From contig DATLTN010000063.1 of assembly GCA_035533595.1 (NCBI GenBank), positions 1 to 32,253 on the forward strand: a DNA stretch of 32,253 bases, written 5' to 3'. The notes beneath the pieces are model-generated. The model was not told where the DNA came from. It saw only the letters and a list, made by a program, of their open reading frames with translations, and did no database searches. Shown piece by piece: positions 1 through 8,859 of the stretch. The position numbers were made by a program, and so were the translations under genes. The stretch's first letter is position 1. Every line of letters begins with the position of its first letter. This DNA is from Acidimicrobiales bacterium (lineage in GTDB: Bacteria > Actinomycetota > Acidimicrobiia > Acidimicrobiales > Bog-793).

Positions 1-384
1 GCCTCCCGGCGTGGCCGCGCCGACGGCGGGCGCCGCGCGGCGGCCAGGCGCACGGTCACGCTCCGCCTCGGTCGGGTCGCAGCACAGCTCGTAGCGCGGG
101 TTCCAGAGCACGAGGCGCCCGCCCTCTGCGCCCGCGGTCCCGCGCACCGTGACCCATCTGCCCGCGGTGAGCCCGGGGACGGCGCGGCGTCCGAAGAACA
201 CGAGGTGCAGGAGGCCGCTGCCGTCGTCGAGCTCCATCTGGCAGGAGACCGAAGGGCCGCGGCGGCAGGCCGTCACCCGGCGGATCCTGCCGCTCACCTC
301 GACCCGCGTCCGCGCGATGACCTCGCAGATCCTCTTCGGGTCCGGCGGGCGCGGCTCCTCGCTCACGGAGGTCACCCTGCTCAC
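1..384 (-). CDS. OB-fold nucleic-acid-binding protein (partial, C-terminus beyond left edge)
   Basis: 128 residues are visible with no stop, so the gene continues past the left edge. The core reads as an OB-fold: a first strand VEVSGRIRRVTACRRG, then CQMELDDGSGLLHLVFFGRR, then LTAGRWVTVRGTAG and GRLVLWNPRYEL, the beta-strand pattern of small actinobacterial OB-fold proteins. The start chosen is the GTG at 384, which overlaps the kdpC stop (GTGA, 4 bases) and implies translational coupling; GTG codons at 375 and 366 are alternatives. Its role is unknown. OB-fold domains of this kind bind single-stranded nucleic acid or act as helicase or regulatory adaptors. The coupling to kdpC may simply be operon packing. 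Confidence 0.7.
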   Translation of the reverse strand, partial: MSRVTSVSEEPRPPDPKRICEVIARTRVEVSGRIRRVTACRRGPSVSCQMELDDGSGLLHLVFFGRRAVPGLTAGRWVTVRGTAGAEGGRLVLWNPRYELCCDPTEAERDRAPGRRAAPAVGAATPGG

Positions 385-1004
385 CGCAGGCTCGCCAGCG
401 CCTCATTGAGCTGGAGGACGTCGATGTAGCTGGCTCCGAGGAAGCCGAGCTCGGGGCCGTGCGTCTGCTCGGCGATGATCCGCCGCAGCGACGCCGCCGG
501 GACCCCGGTCGCGTGGGCGACCATCGGGACCTGGACGAGCGCGTCGGCGGGGCTGATGTCGGGGTCGTAGCCGCTCCCCGAGGTCGTCACGAGGTCCGGC
601 GTGGGATCGGACACGCCGAGGTGGTGCCAGTAGGCGACGAGCGCCTCGGTGTCGTCGCGCAGCGTCACCGAGCGGGGCCCGAGGTTGGTGGCCGCCGACT
701 CCCCGTCCACGCCGTTCGCCACGAGCGGGTTGTCGCCACCGGAGATGTTCTTCTTCGGGTCCGCCGCGTAGGGACCGGTGTCGTCGGGTCGCCCGTGGAA
801 GACGCAGCTCCCGATGAGGTGGCCCGAACAGCTCGCCGCCGCCCAGTTCTGACCGATGAGCGTCGAGCCCCTGGCGGTGATCGAGCCGTCCGCCTGGCTC
901 TTGAAGAGCACCTGCGAGAGCCCCGTTCCGACGAGGGCGTAGAGCAGCGTGCCGACGACGGCGATCACCGCGAAGACCAACGAGCGGCGCAGGTTGACGA
1001 GCAT
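381..1004 (-). CDS. kdpC: Potassium-transporting ATPase subunit KdpC
   Basis: 207 residues, normal for KdpC. This single-span subunit stabilises the KdpA-KdpB complex and helps ATP binding. It has an N-terminal membrane segment (about residues 8-30), then the conserved TARGSTLIGQNW block, GRPDDTGPYAAD, NLGPRS and the GSGYDPDISPADALVQV signature. Two cysteines sit between the LIGQ and GRPD motifs, a short insertion that might form an extracytoplasmic disulfide (inference). It follows kdpB with a 9-base gap and overlaps the next gene by 4 bases, so it belongs to the kdpFABC operon. Confidence 0.96.
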   Translation of the reverse strand: MLVNLRRSLVFAVIAVVGTLLYALVGTGLSQVLFKSQADGSITARGSTLIGQNWAAASCSGHLIGSCVFHGRPDDTGPYAADPKKNISGGDNPLVANGVDGESAATNLGPRSVTLRDDTEALVAYWHHLGVSDPTPDLVTTSGSGYDPDISPADALVQVPMVAHATGVPAASLRRIIAEQTHGPELGFLGASYIDVLQLNEALASLR

Positions 1005-1013
1005 GGAGTCCTC

Positions 1014-3119
1014 TCAGTACCAGTGGAGCGCGACGAGGATGAGGTCGATCAGCTTGATGAACACGAATGGCGTGACGATGCCGCCGACGCCGTAGATGAA
1101 GACGTTGCGGCGCAGGATCGCGGCCGAGCCGGCGGCGCGGAAGCGCACGCCGCGCAGCGCGAGCGGGATCAGCGCCACGATCACGAGGGCGTTGAAGATC
1201 ACCGCAGCGAGGACCGCGCTCGTCGGACTGTGCAGCTTCATCACGTTCAGCGCGTTCAGCTGCGGGTAGGTCGCGGCGAAGAGCGCGGGGATGATCGCGA
1301 AGTACTTCGCGACGTCGTTCGCGATGGAGAAGGTGGTGAGCGAGCCGCGGGTGATGAGCAGCTGCTTGCCGATCTCGACGACGTCGATGAGCTTGGTCGG
1401 GTTGGAGTCGAGGTCGACCATGTTGCCGGCCTCCTTGGCCGCGGTCGTCCCGGTGTTCATCGCCACACCGACGTCTGCCTGCGCGAGCGCGGGGGCGTCG
1501 TTGGTCCCGTCGCCGGTCATCGCGACGAGCTTCCCGCCCTCCTGCTCGGCGCGGATCAGCTCGAGCTTGGCCTCCGGCGTCGCCTCGGCGAGGTAGTCGT
1601 CGACGCCGGCCTCCTGCGCGATCGCCGCCGCCGTGAGCGGGTTGTCGCCGGTGATCATCACCGTGCGGATCCCCATCTGGCGCATCTCGGCGAACTTCTC
1701 GGAGATCCCCTGCTTCACCACGTCCTTCAGCTCGATCACGCCGAGCACGAGCGGCCCGTCGGCGACGACGAGCGGCGTCGCCCCCGAACGCGAGACCCGC
1801 TCGACGATCGGGTCGAGGTCGCCGGGGATCGTGCCGCCCCGTTCGGTGACCCAGCGCTTCACCGACTCCGCGGCGCCCTTCCTGATCTCGCGCCCGTCGA
1901 GGTCGAGGCCGGACATGCGCGTCGTCGCCGAGAAGGGGACGAAGGTGTGACCCTCGCCGAGGGCGCGCTCGCGGATGTCGAAGCGCTCCTTCGCGAGGAC
2001 GACGATGCTCCGGCCCTCCGGCGTCTCGTCCGCGAGCGAGGCGAGCTGCGCGGCCCCGGCGAGCTCCTCCTCTCCGTGCCCCCCGACGGGGAGGAAGGCA
2101 GAGGCCATGCGGTTGCCGAGGGTGATCGTCCCCGTCTTGTCGAGGAGCAGGGTCTGGACGTCGCCCGCCGCCTCGACGGCGCGCCCCGACATCGCGAGCA
2201 CGTTGCGCTGCACGAGGCGGTCCATGCCGGCGATGCCGATCGCCGACAGCAGGGCGCCGATCGTCGTCGGGATCAGGCAGACGAGGAGCGAGACCAAGAT
2301 GACGACCGAGACCGCGGAGCCGGCGTAGTGGGCGAAGGGCTGCAGCACCACGACCACCGGGATGAAGACGATCGTCAGCACGGCGAGCAGGATGGTGAGC
2401 GCGATCTCGTTCGGGGTCTTCTGGCGGTTGGCGCCCTCGACGAGACCGATCATGCGGTCGAGGAAGGTCCTGCCCCGCTCGGCGGTGATCTGCACGAGGA
2501 TCCGGTCCGAGAGCACCTTCGTGCCGCCCGTCACCGCGGAGCGGTCGCCGCCGGACTCGCGGATCACCGGCGCCGACTCGCCGGTGATCGCCGACTCGTC
2601 GACCGAGGCGATGCCCTCGACGATCTCGCCGTCGGAGGGGATCACGTCCCCCGCCTCGCAGACGACGGTGTCGCCCTTCGCGAGCTCGGCGGCGGCGACC
2701 CGCTCCTCTGTCCCGTCCGAGCGCAGCCGGCGGGCGAGGGTCTCCGAGCGCATCCGGCGCAACGTCTCAGCCTGGGCCTTGCCGCGACCCTCGGCCATCG
2801 CCTCCGCGAAGTTCGCGAAGAGCACGGTGAGCAGCAGCCAGATCGTGATCGACCAGTCGAACAGGCCGGGGTGGGCGATCGACTCGATGAGGGTGACGAC
2901 GGTGCCGACGAGCACCACGAACATCACCGGGTTCTTCAGCTGGGTACGCGGGTCGAGCTTGCGGACGGCGTCGACGACGGAGTGCCGGAGGATGTCGCGG
3001 TCGAACAGACCCCTCGCCTGCGCCACACCGTGCGCCATCGTCGGGCCCGGCGTCGCGGCCCGCTCCTTCAGCTGGACCGGCTCATTGGTTGTGCTCATCT
3101 GCACCTCGGGACGATCCAT
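1014..3119 (-). CDS. kdpB: Potassium-transporting P-type ATPase subunit KdpB
   Basis: About 701 residues. This is the catalytic P-type ATPase subunit of the KdpFABC potassium pump. Visible motifs are the actuator loop [10 protein letters not shown], the phosphorylation site [12 protein letters not shown], the nucleotide-binding [10 protein letters not shown], and the hinge [19 protein letters not shown] with [20 protein letters not shown]. There are hydrophobic segments at both ends and around the middle pair. The chosen ATG at 3119 overlaps the kdpA stop (TGATG). A second ATG at 3098, with a GAGG Shine-Dalgarno five bases upstream, would give 694 residues and is an equally good start. A much longer open frame runs upstream opposite kdpA but is only a shadow. 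Confidence 0.97.
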   Translation of the reverse strand: MDRPEVQMSTTNEPVQLKERAATPGPTMAHGVAQARGLFDRDILRHSVVDAVRKLDPRTQLKNPVMFVVLVGTVVTLIESIAHPGLFDWSITIWLLLTVLFANFAEAMAEGRGKAQAETLRRMRSETLARRLRSDGTEERVAAAELAKGDTVVCEAGDVIPSDGEIVEGIASVDESAITGESAPVIRESGGDRSAVTGGTKVLSDRILVQITAERGRTFLDRMIGLVEGANRQKTPNEIALTILLAVLTIVFIPVVVVLQPFAHYAGSAVSVVILVSLLVCLIPTTIGALLSAIGIAGMDRLVQRNVLAMSGRAVEAAGDVQTLLLDKTGTITLGNRMASAFLPVGGHGEEELAGAAQLASLADETPEGRSIVVLAKERFDIRERALGEGHTFVPFSATTRMSGLDLDGREIRKGAAESVKRWVTERGGTIPGDLDPIVERVSRSGATPLVVADGPLVLGVIELKDVVKQGISEKFAEMRQMGIRTVMITGDNPLTAAAIAQEAGVDDYLAEATPEAKLELIRAEQEGGKLVAMTGDGTNDAPALAQADVGVAMNTGTTAAKEAGNMVDLDSNPTKLIDVVEIGKQLLITRGSLTTFSIANDVAKYFAIIPALFAATYPQLNALNVMKLHSPTSAVLAAVIFNALVIVALIPLALRGVRFRAAGSAAILRRNVFIYGVGGIVTPFVFIKLIDLILVALHWY

Positions 3120-4819
3120 CAGAAGTACTTTCCGTGGCTCAGCTGCTCGACGATCGGACCGAGCGAGACGGCGGGGAAGAAGGTCAGCCCGCCGATGATC
3201 ACGATCACGCCGATCGTCAGTCCGACGAACATCGTGTTGTCGGTGCGGAAGGTGCCGAGCGAGGCCGGGACGACGTGCTTCGCGGCGAGCGCCCCGCCGA
3301 GCGCGAGGGCCGGGATCATGATCCCGAAGCGCCCGATCAGCATGTCGATCGCCCCGATCACGTTGTAGAAGGGCGAGTTCCCCGTCAGCCCGCCGAAGGC
3401 GGATCCGTTGTTGTTGCCCTGGGAGGTGAGGGCGTAGAGGATCTCGCTGAAGCCGTGCGGCCCGGCGTTGGCGGGGCCGATCCTCCCGGCGTGCACCGAG
3501 ACGGCGATCGCGGTCACGACGAGCACCGTGAGCGGCATCACGAGGGCCCCGAGGCCGGCGAGCTTGATCTCTGAGGCCTGGACCTTCTTCCCGAGGTACT
3601 CCGGTGTTCGGCCGATCATCAGGCCGCCGATGAACACCGCGATCAGCGCGTAGAGGAGGATCGTGTAGAGCCCGCTGCCGGTCCCGCCGGGCGTCACCTC
3701 CCCGAGCATCATCCCCGTGAGCAGGCCGAAGCCGCCGATCGGCGTGAACGAGTCGTAGGAGGCGTCGGCCGAGCCGGTCGAGGTGTTCGTCGAGGCGACG
3801 CCGAACAGTGCCGTCGTGGTGTCGCCGAAGCGCACCTCCTTGCCCTCGGTGTTCCCGACCTGCTGGCCGGCAGCGGTGGCCACCCCGGCCGCCACGACCG
3901 CCGGGTTGTTCTGGTGCTCGGCGAAGCTCGTGAAGCCGACCCAGCTCCCAAAGATGATCGCCATCGCCGCGAGGAGGGCGACGCCGTGGCGAACCGAGCC
4001 GACCATCTTCCCGAAGGTGTAGGTCAGCGCGAATGGGATGCAGAGCAGGAGGAAGATCGACAGCCAGTTGGTGAGCCCGGTCGGGTTCTCGAAGCTCGTC
4101 GCCGAGTTCTGGTCGAGGAAGCCGCCGCCGTTCGTGCCGAGCTGCTTGATCGCCTCCATGAAGGCGATCGGGCCACGGGCGATCGTCTGGGTGACGCCGT
4201 TCAGCGAGTCGTGGACGACGACGGTGCCGGCGAGGGTCTGCACGCCGCCGGAGGCGACGAAGACGATCCCGGCGAGGAAGGCGCCCGGAGCGAGGACGTA
4301 GAGCAGGCAGCGGGTCACGTCGACCCAGAAGTTGCCGATCGTCGCGCTGCCCCGCCGCGAGAAGCCGCGCACCATCGCGATCGCGACGGCGATGCCGACC
4401 GCCGGGGAGACGAACTGCTGCACCGTGAGCGAGGTGATCTGGGAGAAGTACGACATCGTCGTCTCGCCGCCGTAGTTCTGCCAGTTCGTGTTGGTGAGGA
4501 AGCTGGTGGCGGTGTTGAAGCTGAGCGCCGGCGGCACCGCCCCGAGGTGCTGCGGGTTGAGCGGCAGGGAGCCCTGCAGGCGCAGCAGCGCGTAGGTGAA
4601 GACGAACGAGACCCCCGAGAAGATCACCAGCGAGCCGGCGTAGCGCTGCCAGGACTGCTCGTGCTCGGGGCTCGTGCCGAGCAGCCGGTAGACGGGTCGC
4701 TCGAGGAAGGCGAGGAAGCGGAGGCGGCCCTCGAAGACCGCCGCCATGTAGGAGCCGAGGAAGCGCCAGGCGAGGCCGAGCGCGACGACGAGCGTGACGA
4801 TCGTCCAGAAGAACGCCAC
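3119..4819 (-). CDS. kdpA: Potassium-transporting ATPase subunit KdpA
   Basis: 566 residues, full length for KdpA, the SKT-superfamily channel-like subunit that selects and translocates potassium. Multiple hydrophobic spans are evident. The selectivity-filter regions are recognisable: [39 protein letters not shown], a central segment, and [19 protein letters not shown]. The GTG start at 4819 abuts the TAG stop of kdpF directly, with no intergenic base, so translation is probably coupled. Downstream it overlaps kdpB by one base. Confidence 0.97.
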   Translation of the reverse strand: MAFFWTIVTLVVALGLAWRFLGSYMAAVFEGRLRFLAFLERPVYRLLGTSPEHEQSWQRYAGSLVIFSGVSFVFTYALLRLQGSLPLNPQHLGAVPPALSFNTATSFLTNTNWQNYGGETTMSYFSQITSLTVQQFVSPAVGIAVAIAMVRGFSRRGSATIGNFWVDVTRCLLYVLAPGAFLAGIVFVASGGVQTLAGTVVVHDSLNGVTQTIARGPIAFMEAIKQLGTNGGGFLDQNSATSFENPTGLTNWLSIFLLLCIPFALTYTFGKMVGSVRHGVALLAAMAIIFGSWVGFTSFAEHQNNPAVVAAGVATAAGQQVGNTEGKEVRFGDTTTALFGVASTNTSTGSADASYDSFTPIGGFGLLTGMMLGEVTPGGTGSGLYTILLYALIAVFIGGLMIGRTPEYLGKKVQASEIKLAGLGALVMPLTVLVVTAIAVSVHAGRIGPANAGPHGFSEILYALTSQGNNNGSAFGGLTGNSPFYNVIGAIDMLIGRFGIMIPALALGGALAAKHVVPASLGTFRTDNTMFVGLTIGVIVIIGGLTFFPAVSLGPIVEQLSHGKYF

Positions 4820-4909
4820 CTAGAACCACTCCGGCTTGAACATCGCCACACCGAGGTAGACGAAGACGAGGAACGAGACGACGAGCAGGACCGCCTGAAC
4901 CGCGCTCAT
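4820..4909 (-). CDS. kdpF: Small membrane subunit KdpF
   Basis: A 29-residue hydrophobic peptide, starting [13 protein letters not shown] and ending [11 protein letters not shown], is the expected size and pattern for KdpF, the lipid-like stabiliser of the KdpABC complex with one transmembrane helix. It lies immediately before kdpA (TAG followed directly by GTG). Its ATG overlaps the stop of a further small upstream ORF (ATGA). It is too short for ordinary ORF calling. The charged Lys and the aromatic residues at the C-terminus sit where KdpF homologues have them. Confidence 0.9.
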   Translation of the reverse strand: MSAVQAVLLVVSFLVFVYLGVAMFKPEWF

Positions 4910-4989
4910 ACGTGCTCCAGCCCCTTCACGAGGCCGAGCATCAGCACGATGAAGAGGGCCACGCCGATGATGCTGAGGAAATCACCCAT
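4906..4989 (-). CDS. 27-residue single-span membrane peptide at head of kdp operon
   Basis: An ATG at 4989 opens a 27-codon ORF that begins [18 protein letters not shown] and ends VKGLEHV. It is a single hydrophobic helix followed by a short basic/acidic tail. Its TGA overlaps the ATG of kdpF (ATGA), as expected for a translated, coupled gene. No clear Shine-Dalgarno is visible, so it might be translated from a short or leaderless transcript. It is not KdpF itself, which follows it. It could be an additional small subunit or regulator of the pump, or a leader that sets up translation of kdpF. The function is not known to me. Confidence 0.6.
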   Translation of the reverse strand: MGDFLSIIGVALFIVLMLGLVKGLEHV

Positions 4990-5114
4990 GTGGCGATCGT
5001 GTGCCCCGGCCGCCTAACGGCGTGCTCAACAGATGCAGAATCGTCTGAATAATTCCTAACGGTGGCCCCCGATCCGGGGTCGACATGTGTATGTGTGTGT
5101 TCCGCTGACCGAGA
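4990..5114. promoter_or_regulatory. Divergent kdp control region with direct repeat CCTAACGG
   Basis: This 125-base gap separates the minus-strand kdp structural operon from plus-strand kdpDE. The octamer CCTAACGG occurs twice in the same orientation, at 5013-5020 and 5055-5062. They are 42 bases apart, about four helical turns, which suits tandem binding by an OmpR-type response regulator such as KdpE. The stretch between them is AT-richer than its surroundings. No confident -10/-35 pair was identified on either strand. Assigning the repeats to KdpE is inference. Confidence 0.4.
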
Positions 5115-6590
5115 ATGGTGGCAATGCAGCGCAGGCTGATCGGCTCGCTCGTCGGCGTCCTCGCCGCCGTCGCCGTCGGCGCGCTGATGCTGCCGATCCG
5201 CTCGCACATCGCGATCGCGACCGCGGCGCTCGTGCTGATCATCCCCGTCGTCGCGGGCGTCACCGTCGGCGGCTGGGTCGCCGGCCTCGTGAGCGTGCTC
5301 TCCGGCTTCGTCGTCTACGACTACGCCTTCATCCCGCCGTACTACACGCTCACCGTCGGGAGCGCGGACAACTGGGCGGCGCTCGTCGTCTACGCGGTCG
5401 TGATGACCGTCGTCGCCCGCCTCGTCGCCCACCTCCATGACGCCGAGGCCGCCGCGACCTCACGGGCCGAGACCGCCCGCCACCTCCTCGACCTCTCCGA
5501 GCTGCTGCTCACCGAGTCCCCGGCGCTCGGGCCGGCTGTCGTCGCCTCGATACGGGACGCCTTCGACATCGAGGGGGTCACCCTCGTGCAGTCGGTCGCC
5601 GGTCGCCTGGAGGCCGTCGCCTCGGCGGGGGCACCGATCTCGCGCGAACAGCTGAGCCGGCTGCGCCCCGAGGCGCACCTCCCCGTGCCGCTCACCACCG
5701 GCGCCGCACAGGACACGATCCAGACGCTCGCGCTCGCCTCCTCGGGGCGCCCCGTCGGCCTCCTCGTGCTGAAGAACTCCCCGAGCTCGAGGGCGGTCCG
5801 CGAGGCCCTCCCGATCCTCGCCAACCACCTCGCGATCGCGCTCGAGCGCACCGCGCTGCAGGAGCGGGCGCACCGCGCCGAGCTGCTCGAGGAGATCGAC
5901 CGCCTCCGCCAGGCACTCGTCGGCGCGATCTCCCATGACCTGCGCACCCCGCTCGCGACGATCAAGGTGGCCTCCTCGACGCTCGCGCTGCGCGCCGGGA
6001 CGCTCCCCGCCGGCGAGCTCGCCGAGCTGCACGACCTCATCGACCAGCAGGCCGACCGCCTCACCCGCCTCGTGAACAACCTGCTCGACATGACCCGCAT
6101 CCAGACCGGCGCCCTCGAGGTGCACCGGCGGCCGGCCGCGCTCCGCGACCTCATCGCCGACGCCCTCGGCGGGCTCGCCTCGGCGCTCGGCGACCGGGTC
6201 GTCGAGGTCGTCGCCCCCGAGGCGCTCCCCGAGGCGGACGCCGACCCCCTGCTCATCGGCCAGGTGCTCGCCAACCTGCTCGACAACGCCAACCGCCACG
6301 CCCCGCCCGGCACGCCGATCACCGTGGAGGTCGCCGCCGAGGGCGGTGAGCTCACCGTCGCCGTCGACGACCGCGGCGCGGGGGTGCCCGTCGAGGAGCG
6401 CGAAGCGATCTTCGAGACCTTCGTCCGCTTCGACACCGGGGGCCGCTCGGGTCTCGGCCTCGCCATCGCCAAGGCCTTCGTCGAGGCACACGGCAACCGG
6501 ATCTGGGTGGAGGAGGCGGTGGGCGGTGGCGCGCGCTTCGTCTTCACCCTCCCCGAGGCTCCTCCCCTCGACGGCGGGCCGCAGCCGTGA
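5115..6590 (+). CDS. kdpD: KdpD-type sensor histidine kinase lacking the N-terminal KdpD/Usp domains
   Basis: 491 residues against roughly 850-900 for canonical KdpD. It starts directly in the DUF4118 four-helix membrane domain (about residues 5-105, with the VYDYAFIPPYYTLTV turn), followed by a GAF-like domain (about 120-245). Then come HisKA with the phospho-accepting His274 in AISHDLRTPLATIK, and the HATPase domain with N-box NLLDNANRHAPP, G1 DDRGAGVP and G2 SGLGLAIAKAF. The cytoplasmic N-terminal KdpD and universal-stress-protein domains are absent and not encoded nearby. ATG 5115 and ATG 5124 are both possible starts. It overlaps kdpE by 4 bases (GTGA). Confidence 0.92.
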   Translation: MVAMQRRLIGSLVGVLAAVAVGALMLPIRSHIAIATAALVLIIPVVAGVTVGGWVAGLVSVLSGFVVYDYAFIPPYYTLTVGSADNWAALVVYAVVMTVVARLVAHLHDAEAAATSRAETARHLLDLSELLLTESPALGPAVVASIRDAFDIEGVTLVQSVAGRLEAVASAGAPISREQLSRLRPEAHLPVPLTTGAAQDTIQTLALASSGRPVGLLVLKNSPSSRAVREALPILANHLAIALERTALQERAHRAELLEEIDRLRQALVGAISHDLRTPLATIKVASSTLALRAGTLPAGELAELHDLIDQQADRLTRLVNNLLDMTRIQTGALEVHRRPAALRDLIADALGGLASALGDRVVEVVAPEALPEADADPLLIGQVLANLLDNANRHAPPGTPITVEVAAEGGELTVAVDDRGAGVPVEEREAIFETFVRFDTGGRSGLGLAIAKAFVEAHGNRIWVEEAVGGGARFVFTLPEAPPLDGGPQP

Positions 6591-7291
6591 CCAAGGTCCT
6601 CGTGATCGACGACGACGCCGCGCTGCTGCGCGCGCTGCGCCTCGTCCTGCCGCACGGCGGCTTCGAGGTCCTCGCGGCGTCGACCGGCGAGCAGGGTCTA
6701 CAGGCGACCGCGCTGCACGCCCCCGATCTCGTGGTGCTCGACCTCGGCCTCCCCGACATCGACGGGGTCGAGGTCTGCCGCCGCATCCGGGAGTGGAGCG
6801 ACGTCCCGATCATCGTCCTCTCGGCCGCCGACGCCGAGCAGCGCAAGGTCACCGCGCTCGACGCGGGCGCCGACGACTACGTGACGAAGCCCTTCGGGAT
6901 GGCCGAGCTCGAAGCGCGCCTGCGCGCCGCGCTGCGCCACCGCCGCCCCGACGGCGCCGAAGCCGCCGCCGAGGTCACGGTCGGCCCGCTGCGGGTCGAC
7001 CTCGTGCACCGCCAGGCCGACGTCGACGGGGCGCCGCTGCGGCTGACGGCGCGCGAGCTCGACCTCCTCGCCTACCTCGCGCGCCACGCCGGCAAGGTGA
7101 GCACCCATCAGATGATCCTCGAGGCGGTGTGGGGCGGCCGCTACACCCGCGAGACCCAGTACCTTCACGCCTACGTGCACCGGCTGCGGGAGAAGCTGCA
7201 GGGGAGCGGGGTCCGCATCGAGACGAGCCCCGGGATCGGCTACCTGCTGGCGGAGAGCCCGACGCCCGGGGAGGGGCCCGCCGCGCCGTAG
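6587..7291 (+). CDS. kdpE: KdpE-type response regulator (OmpR family)
   Basis: 234 residues. The receiver domain (about 1-118) has acidic pocket D8-D9-D10, phospho-acceptor Asp52 in VVLDLGLPDIDG, and Lys101 in VTKPFG. The C-terminal winged-helix DNA-binding domain (about 130-225) shows LTARELDLLAYLARHAGKV and the YLHAYVHRLREKL recognition region. The GTG start overlaps the kinase stop by 4 bases. It most probably activates the divergent kdp operon in response to potassium limitation or turgor stress. It ends 9 bases from the convergent ABC gene stop, with no obvious terminator between them. Confidence 0.94.
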   Translation: MTKVLVIDDDAALLRALRLVLPHGGFEVLAASTGEQGLQATALHAPDLVVLDLGLPDIDGVEVCRRIREWSDVPIIVLSAADAEQRKVTALDAGADDYVTKPFGMAELEARLRAALRHRRPDGAEAAAEVTVGPLRVDLVHRQADVDGAPLRLTARELDLLAYLARHAGKVSTHQMILEAVWGGRYTRETQYLHAYVHRLREKLQGSGVRIETSPGIGYLLAESPTPGEGPAAP

Positions 7292-7300
7292 GCGGCGTCG

Positions 7301-8113
7301 CTACCAGGAGCCTGCGGCGTGCGCGCTGAAGCGCCCGCCGGGGCGGGTGACGTGGAACTCGAGGCCGTAGCACTCCGACAGCGCCTCGTCGGTGAGCACG
7401 GCATCGACCGGGCCGCTCGCGACCGCCGAGCCGGCGCGCAGCAGCAGCGCGTGGGTGATCGAGCGGGGGAGTTCCTCGAGGGTGTGCGCCACCTGGATCG
7501 AGGCGGGAGCCCCCGGCGCGACGGCGAGCTGGTCGAGCGCCTGCACGAGGGCCTCGCGCCCGGGGAGGTCGACGCCGAGCGCCGGCTCGTCGAGGAGCAG
7601 CAGCTCGTGGCGGCCGAACAGCGAGCGGGCGATGAGCACCCGTTGGCGCTCGCCCTGGGAGCAGCGGCCGAAGGGCTGCGCGGCGAGGTGCCCGCAGTGC
7701 AGGCGCTCGAGAAGCGCGCCCGCCGCGGCGCGCTCCTCGTCGTCGAACTCGCTCCACCACGGGGCGAGGAGACCGTCGCGCCCGGTGAGCACGATCTCGA
7801 GCGCGCTCACCTGCGCCGGCAGGCGGTCGGCGACGAGGTGGCCGACGACGCCGATGTGGCGGCGCAGCTCCCGCAGGTCGACGCGGCCGAGCTGGCCCCC
7901 GAGAACGCGCGCCCGCCCCGTCGTCGGGTGGCGCTGCGCGCCTAGGAGCGAGAGAAGGGTCGTCTTGCCGGCTCCGTTGGGGCCGAGCAGGGCCCAGTGC
8001 TCCCGGCGCCCGAGGGTGAGGCTGAGCGGGCCGAGGACCTGCCGCCCGCCGAGGACCACCGTCACCTCGTCGAGCTCGGCGGGGGCCGCGTCGGTGCTCT
8101 CCTCGGCGGCCAC
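7301..8113 (-). CDS. ABC transporter ATP-binding protein, orphan (ModF/YlmA-like)
   Basis: 270 residues with one ATP-binding cassette. Walker A is LLGPNGAGKTTLLSLL, the signature is a variant GRCSQGERQRVLIARSL, Walker B is ELLLLDEPALGVDLPG, and the switch His lies in VAHTLEELP. No permease or solute-binding gene is adjacent. The HTLEELP switch region and overall layout resemble the stand-alone ATPases related to ModF/YlmA, some of which are thought to have non-transport roles; substrate and partner are unknown. The start is GTG at 8113, and no better one was found. The C-terminal 40 residues after VASGPVDAVLTDEALSE are a typical short regulatory tail. Confidence 0.85.
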   Translation of the reverse strand: MAAEESTDAAPAELDEVTVVLGGRQVLGPLSLTLGRREHWALLGPNGAGKTTLLSLLGAQRHPTTGRARVLGGQLGRVDLRELRRHIGVVGHLVADRLPAQVSALEIVLTGRDGLLAPWWSEFDDEERAAAGALLERLHCGHLAAQPFGRCSQGERQRVLIARSLFGRHELLLLDEPALGVDLPGREALVQALDQLAVAPGAPASIQVAHTLEELPRSITHALLLRAGSAVASGPVDAVLTDEALSECYGLEFHVTRPGGRFSAHAAGSW

Positions 8114-8177
8114 CTCGGCATTGGAGCAAAGGGGCAGGCGGGGCGCAAAACGGACCGCCCGCCCGCGCCCCGGGGTG

Positions 8178-8771
8178 CTACGCCTCCTTCACGAGCTCGG
8201 ACTCGATCTCGATGCGCGCCGTCTTGCTGACGACGACACCACCGGCCTCGAGGGCCACGTTCCAGCCGAGGCCGAAGTCCTCGCGGTTCACCTCGGTGGA
8301 GGCGGAGAAGCCGAGGCGGCTGCCACCCCAGGGGTCGCGGATCGCGCCGAGGAACTCAACCGCGAGGCGCACCGGGCGGGTCGTCGCTTTGATCGTGAGG
8401 TCGCCCTCGACGACCCAGTTGTCGCCGTCGGGGACGGCGCGGTCGGCGACGAAGCGCATCGTCGGGAACTTCTCGGTGTCGAAGAAGTCGGCCGAGCGGA
8501 GGTGCTCGTCGCGCTTGTCGTCGCGGGTGGTCACCGAGGCGACCTCGACGTCGACCTCGAGGTGGGAGGCGGTCGGGTCCTCGCCGACGACGATGCGCCC
8601 GGTGACGGCCGGGAAGGTCCCCCGGACCTTCGTCACCATCAGGTGGCGGGCGACGAAGTCGACGGTCGTGTGCGAGGGGTCGAGGTGGTAGGTGCCGGCG
8701 GCGGGGACCTCGCGTCCGTCGACGATGTGGGTGAGCTCGGGGCTCTCGGTGTCGGTGCTCAGGTCGGTCAT
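8178..8771 (-). CDS. YceI-family lipocalin-like protein
   Basis: 197 residues matching the YceI fold. It starts with TYHLDPSHTTVDFVARHLMVTKVRG, then an SVTTRDDKRDEHLRSADFFD block and FPTMRFVADR, and ends in SKTARIEIESEL. YceI proteins bind isoprenoid-like lipids or quinones; many are periplasmic, but no signal peptide is visible here, so a cytoplasmic location is likely. ATG 8771 was chosen because AGGAG lies about seven bases upstream; the longer in-frame start (8807) lies in the promoter region. It is transcribed divergently from a MarR regulator with shared operator-like sites. Confidence 0.92.
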   Translation of the reverse strand: MTDLSTDTESPELTHIVDGREVPAAGTYHLDPSHTTVDFVARHLMVTKVRGTFPAVTGRIVVGEDPTASHLEVDVEVASVTTRDDKRDEHLRSADFFDTEKFPTMRFVADRAVPDGDNWVVEGDLTIKATTRPVRLAVEFLGAIRDPWGGSRLGFSASTEVNREDFGLGWNVALEAGGVVVSKTARIEIESELVKEA

Positions 8772-8786
8772 GTGCGCTCCTCTGAA

Positions 8787-8853
8787 GTTGTTGACACAAC
8801 TATACACTCCTCAATGTTTGCTTACACAAGAATATTTCTCGTGCCCATATACT
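8787..8853. promoter_or_regulatory. yceI/marR divergent promoter with two operator-like repeats
   Basis: Two near-identical 12-mers in the same orientation, TTGTTGACACAA (8788-8799) and TTGCTTACACAA (8818-8829), match at 10 of 12 positions. They lie exactly 30 bases apart, three helical turns. The first is embedded in the inverted repeat GTTGT-N4-ACAAC (8787-8800). The hexamer TATACT (8848-8853) ends six bases before the marR ATG, a good -10 for a leaderless or nearly leaderless transcript. On the minus strand TATAGT lies between the repeats, as a possible yceI -10. MarR autoregulation here is inferred from the geometry. Confidence 0.6.
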
Positions 8854-8859
8854 GGGGGC

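Noticed and set aside
459-3368. 969-codon open frame on the plus strand opposite kdpC and kdpB
   Set aside because: Arg/Asp/Glu/His-rich composition with no motif; it is the antisense shadow of the Kdp genes.
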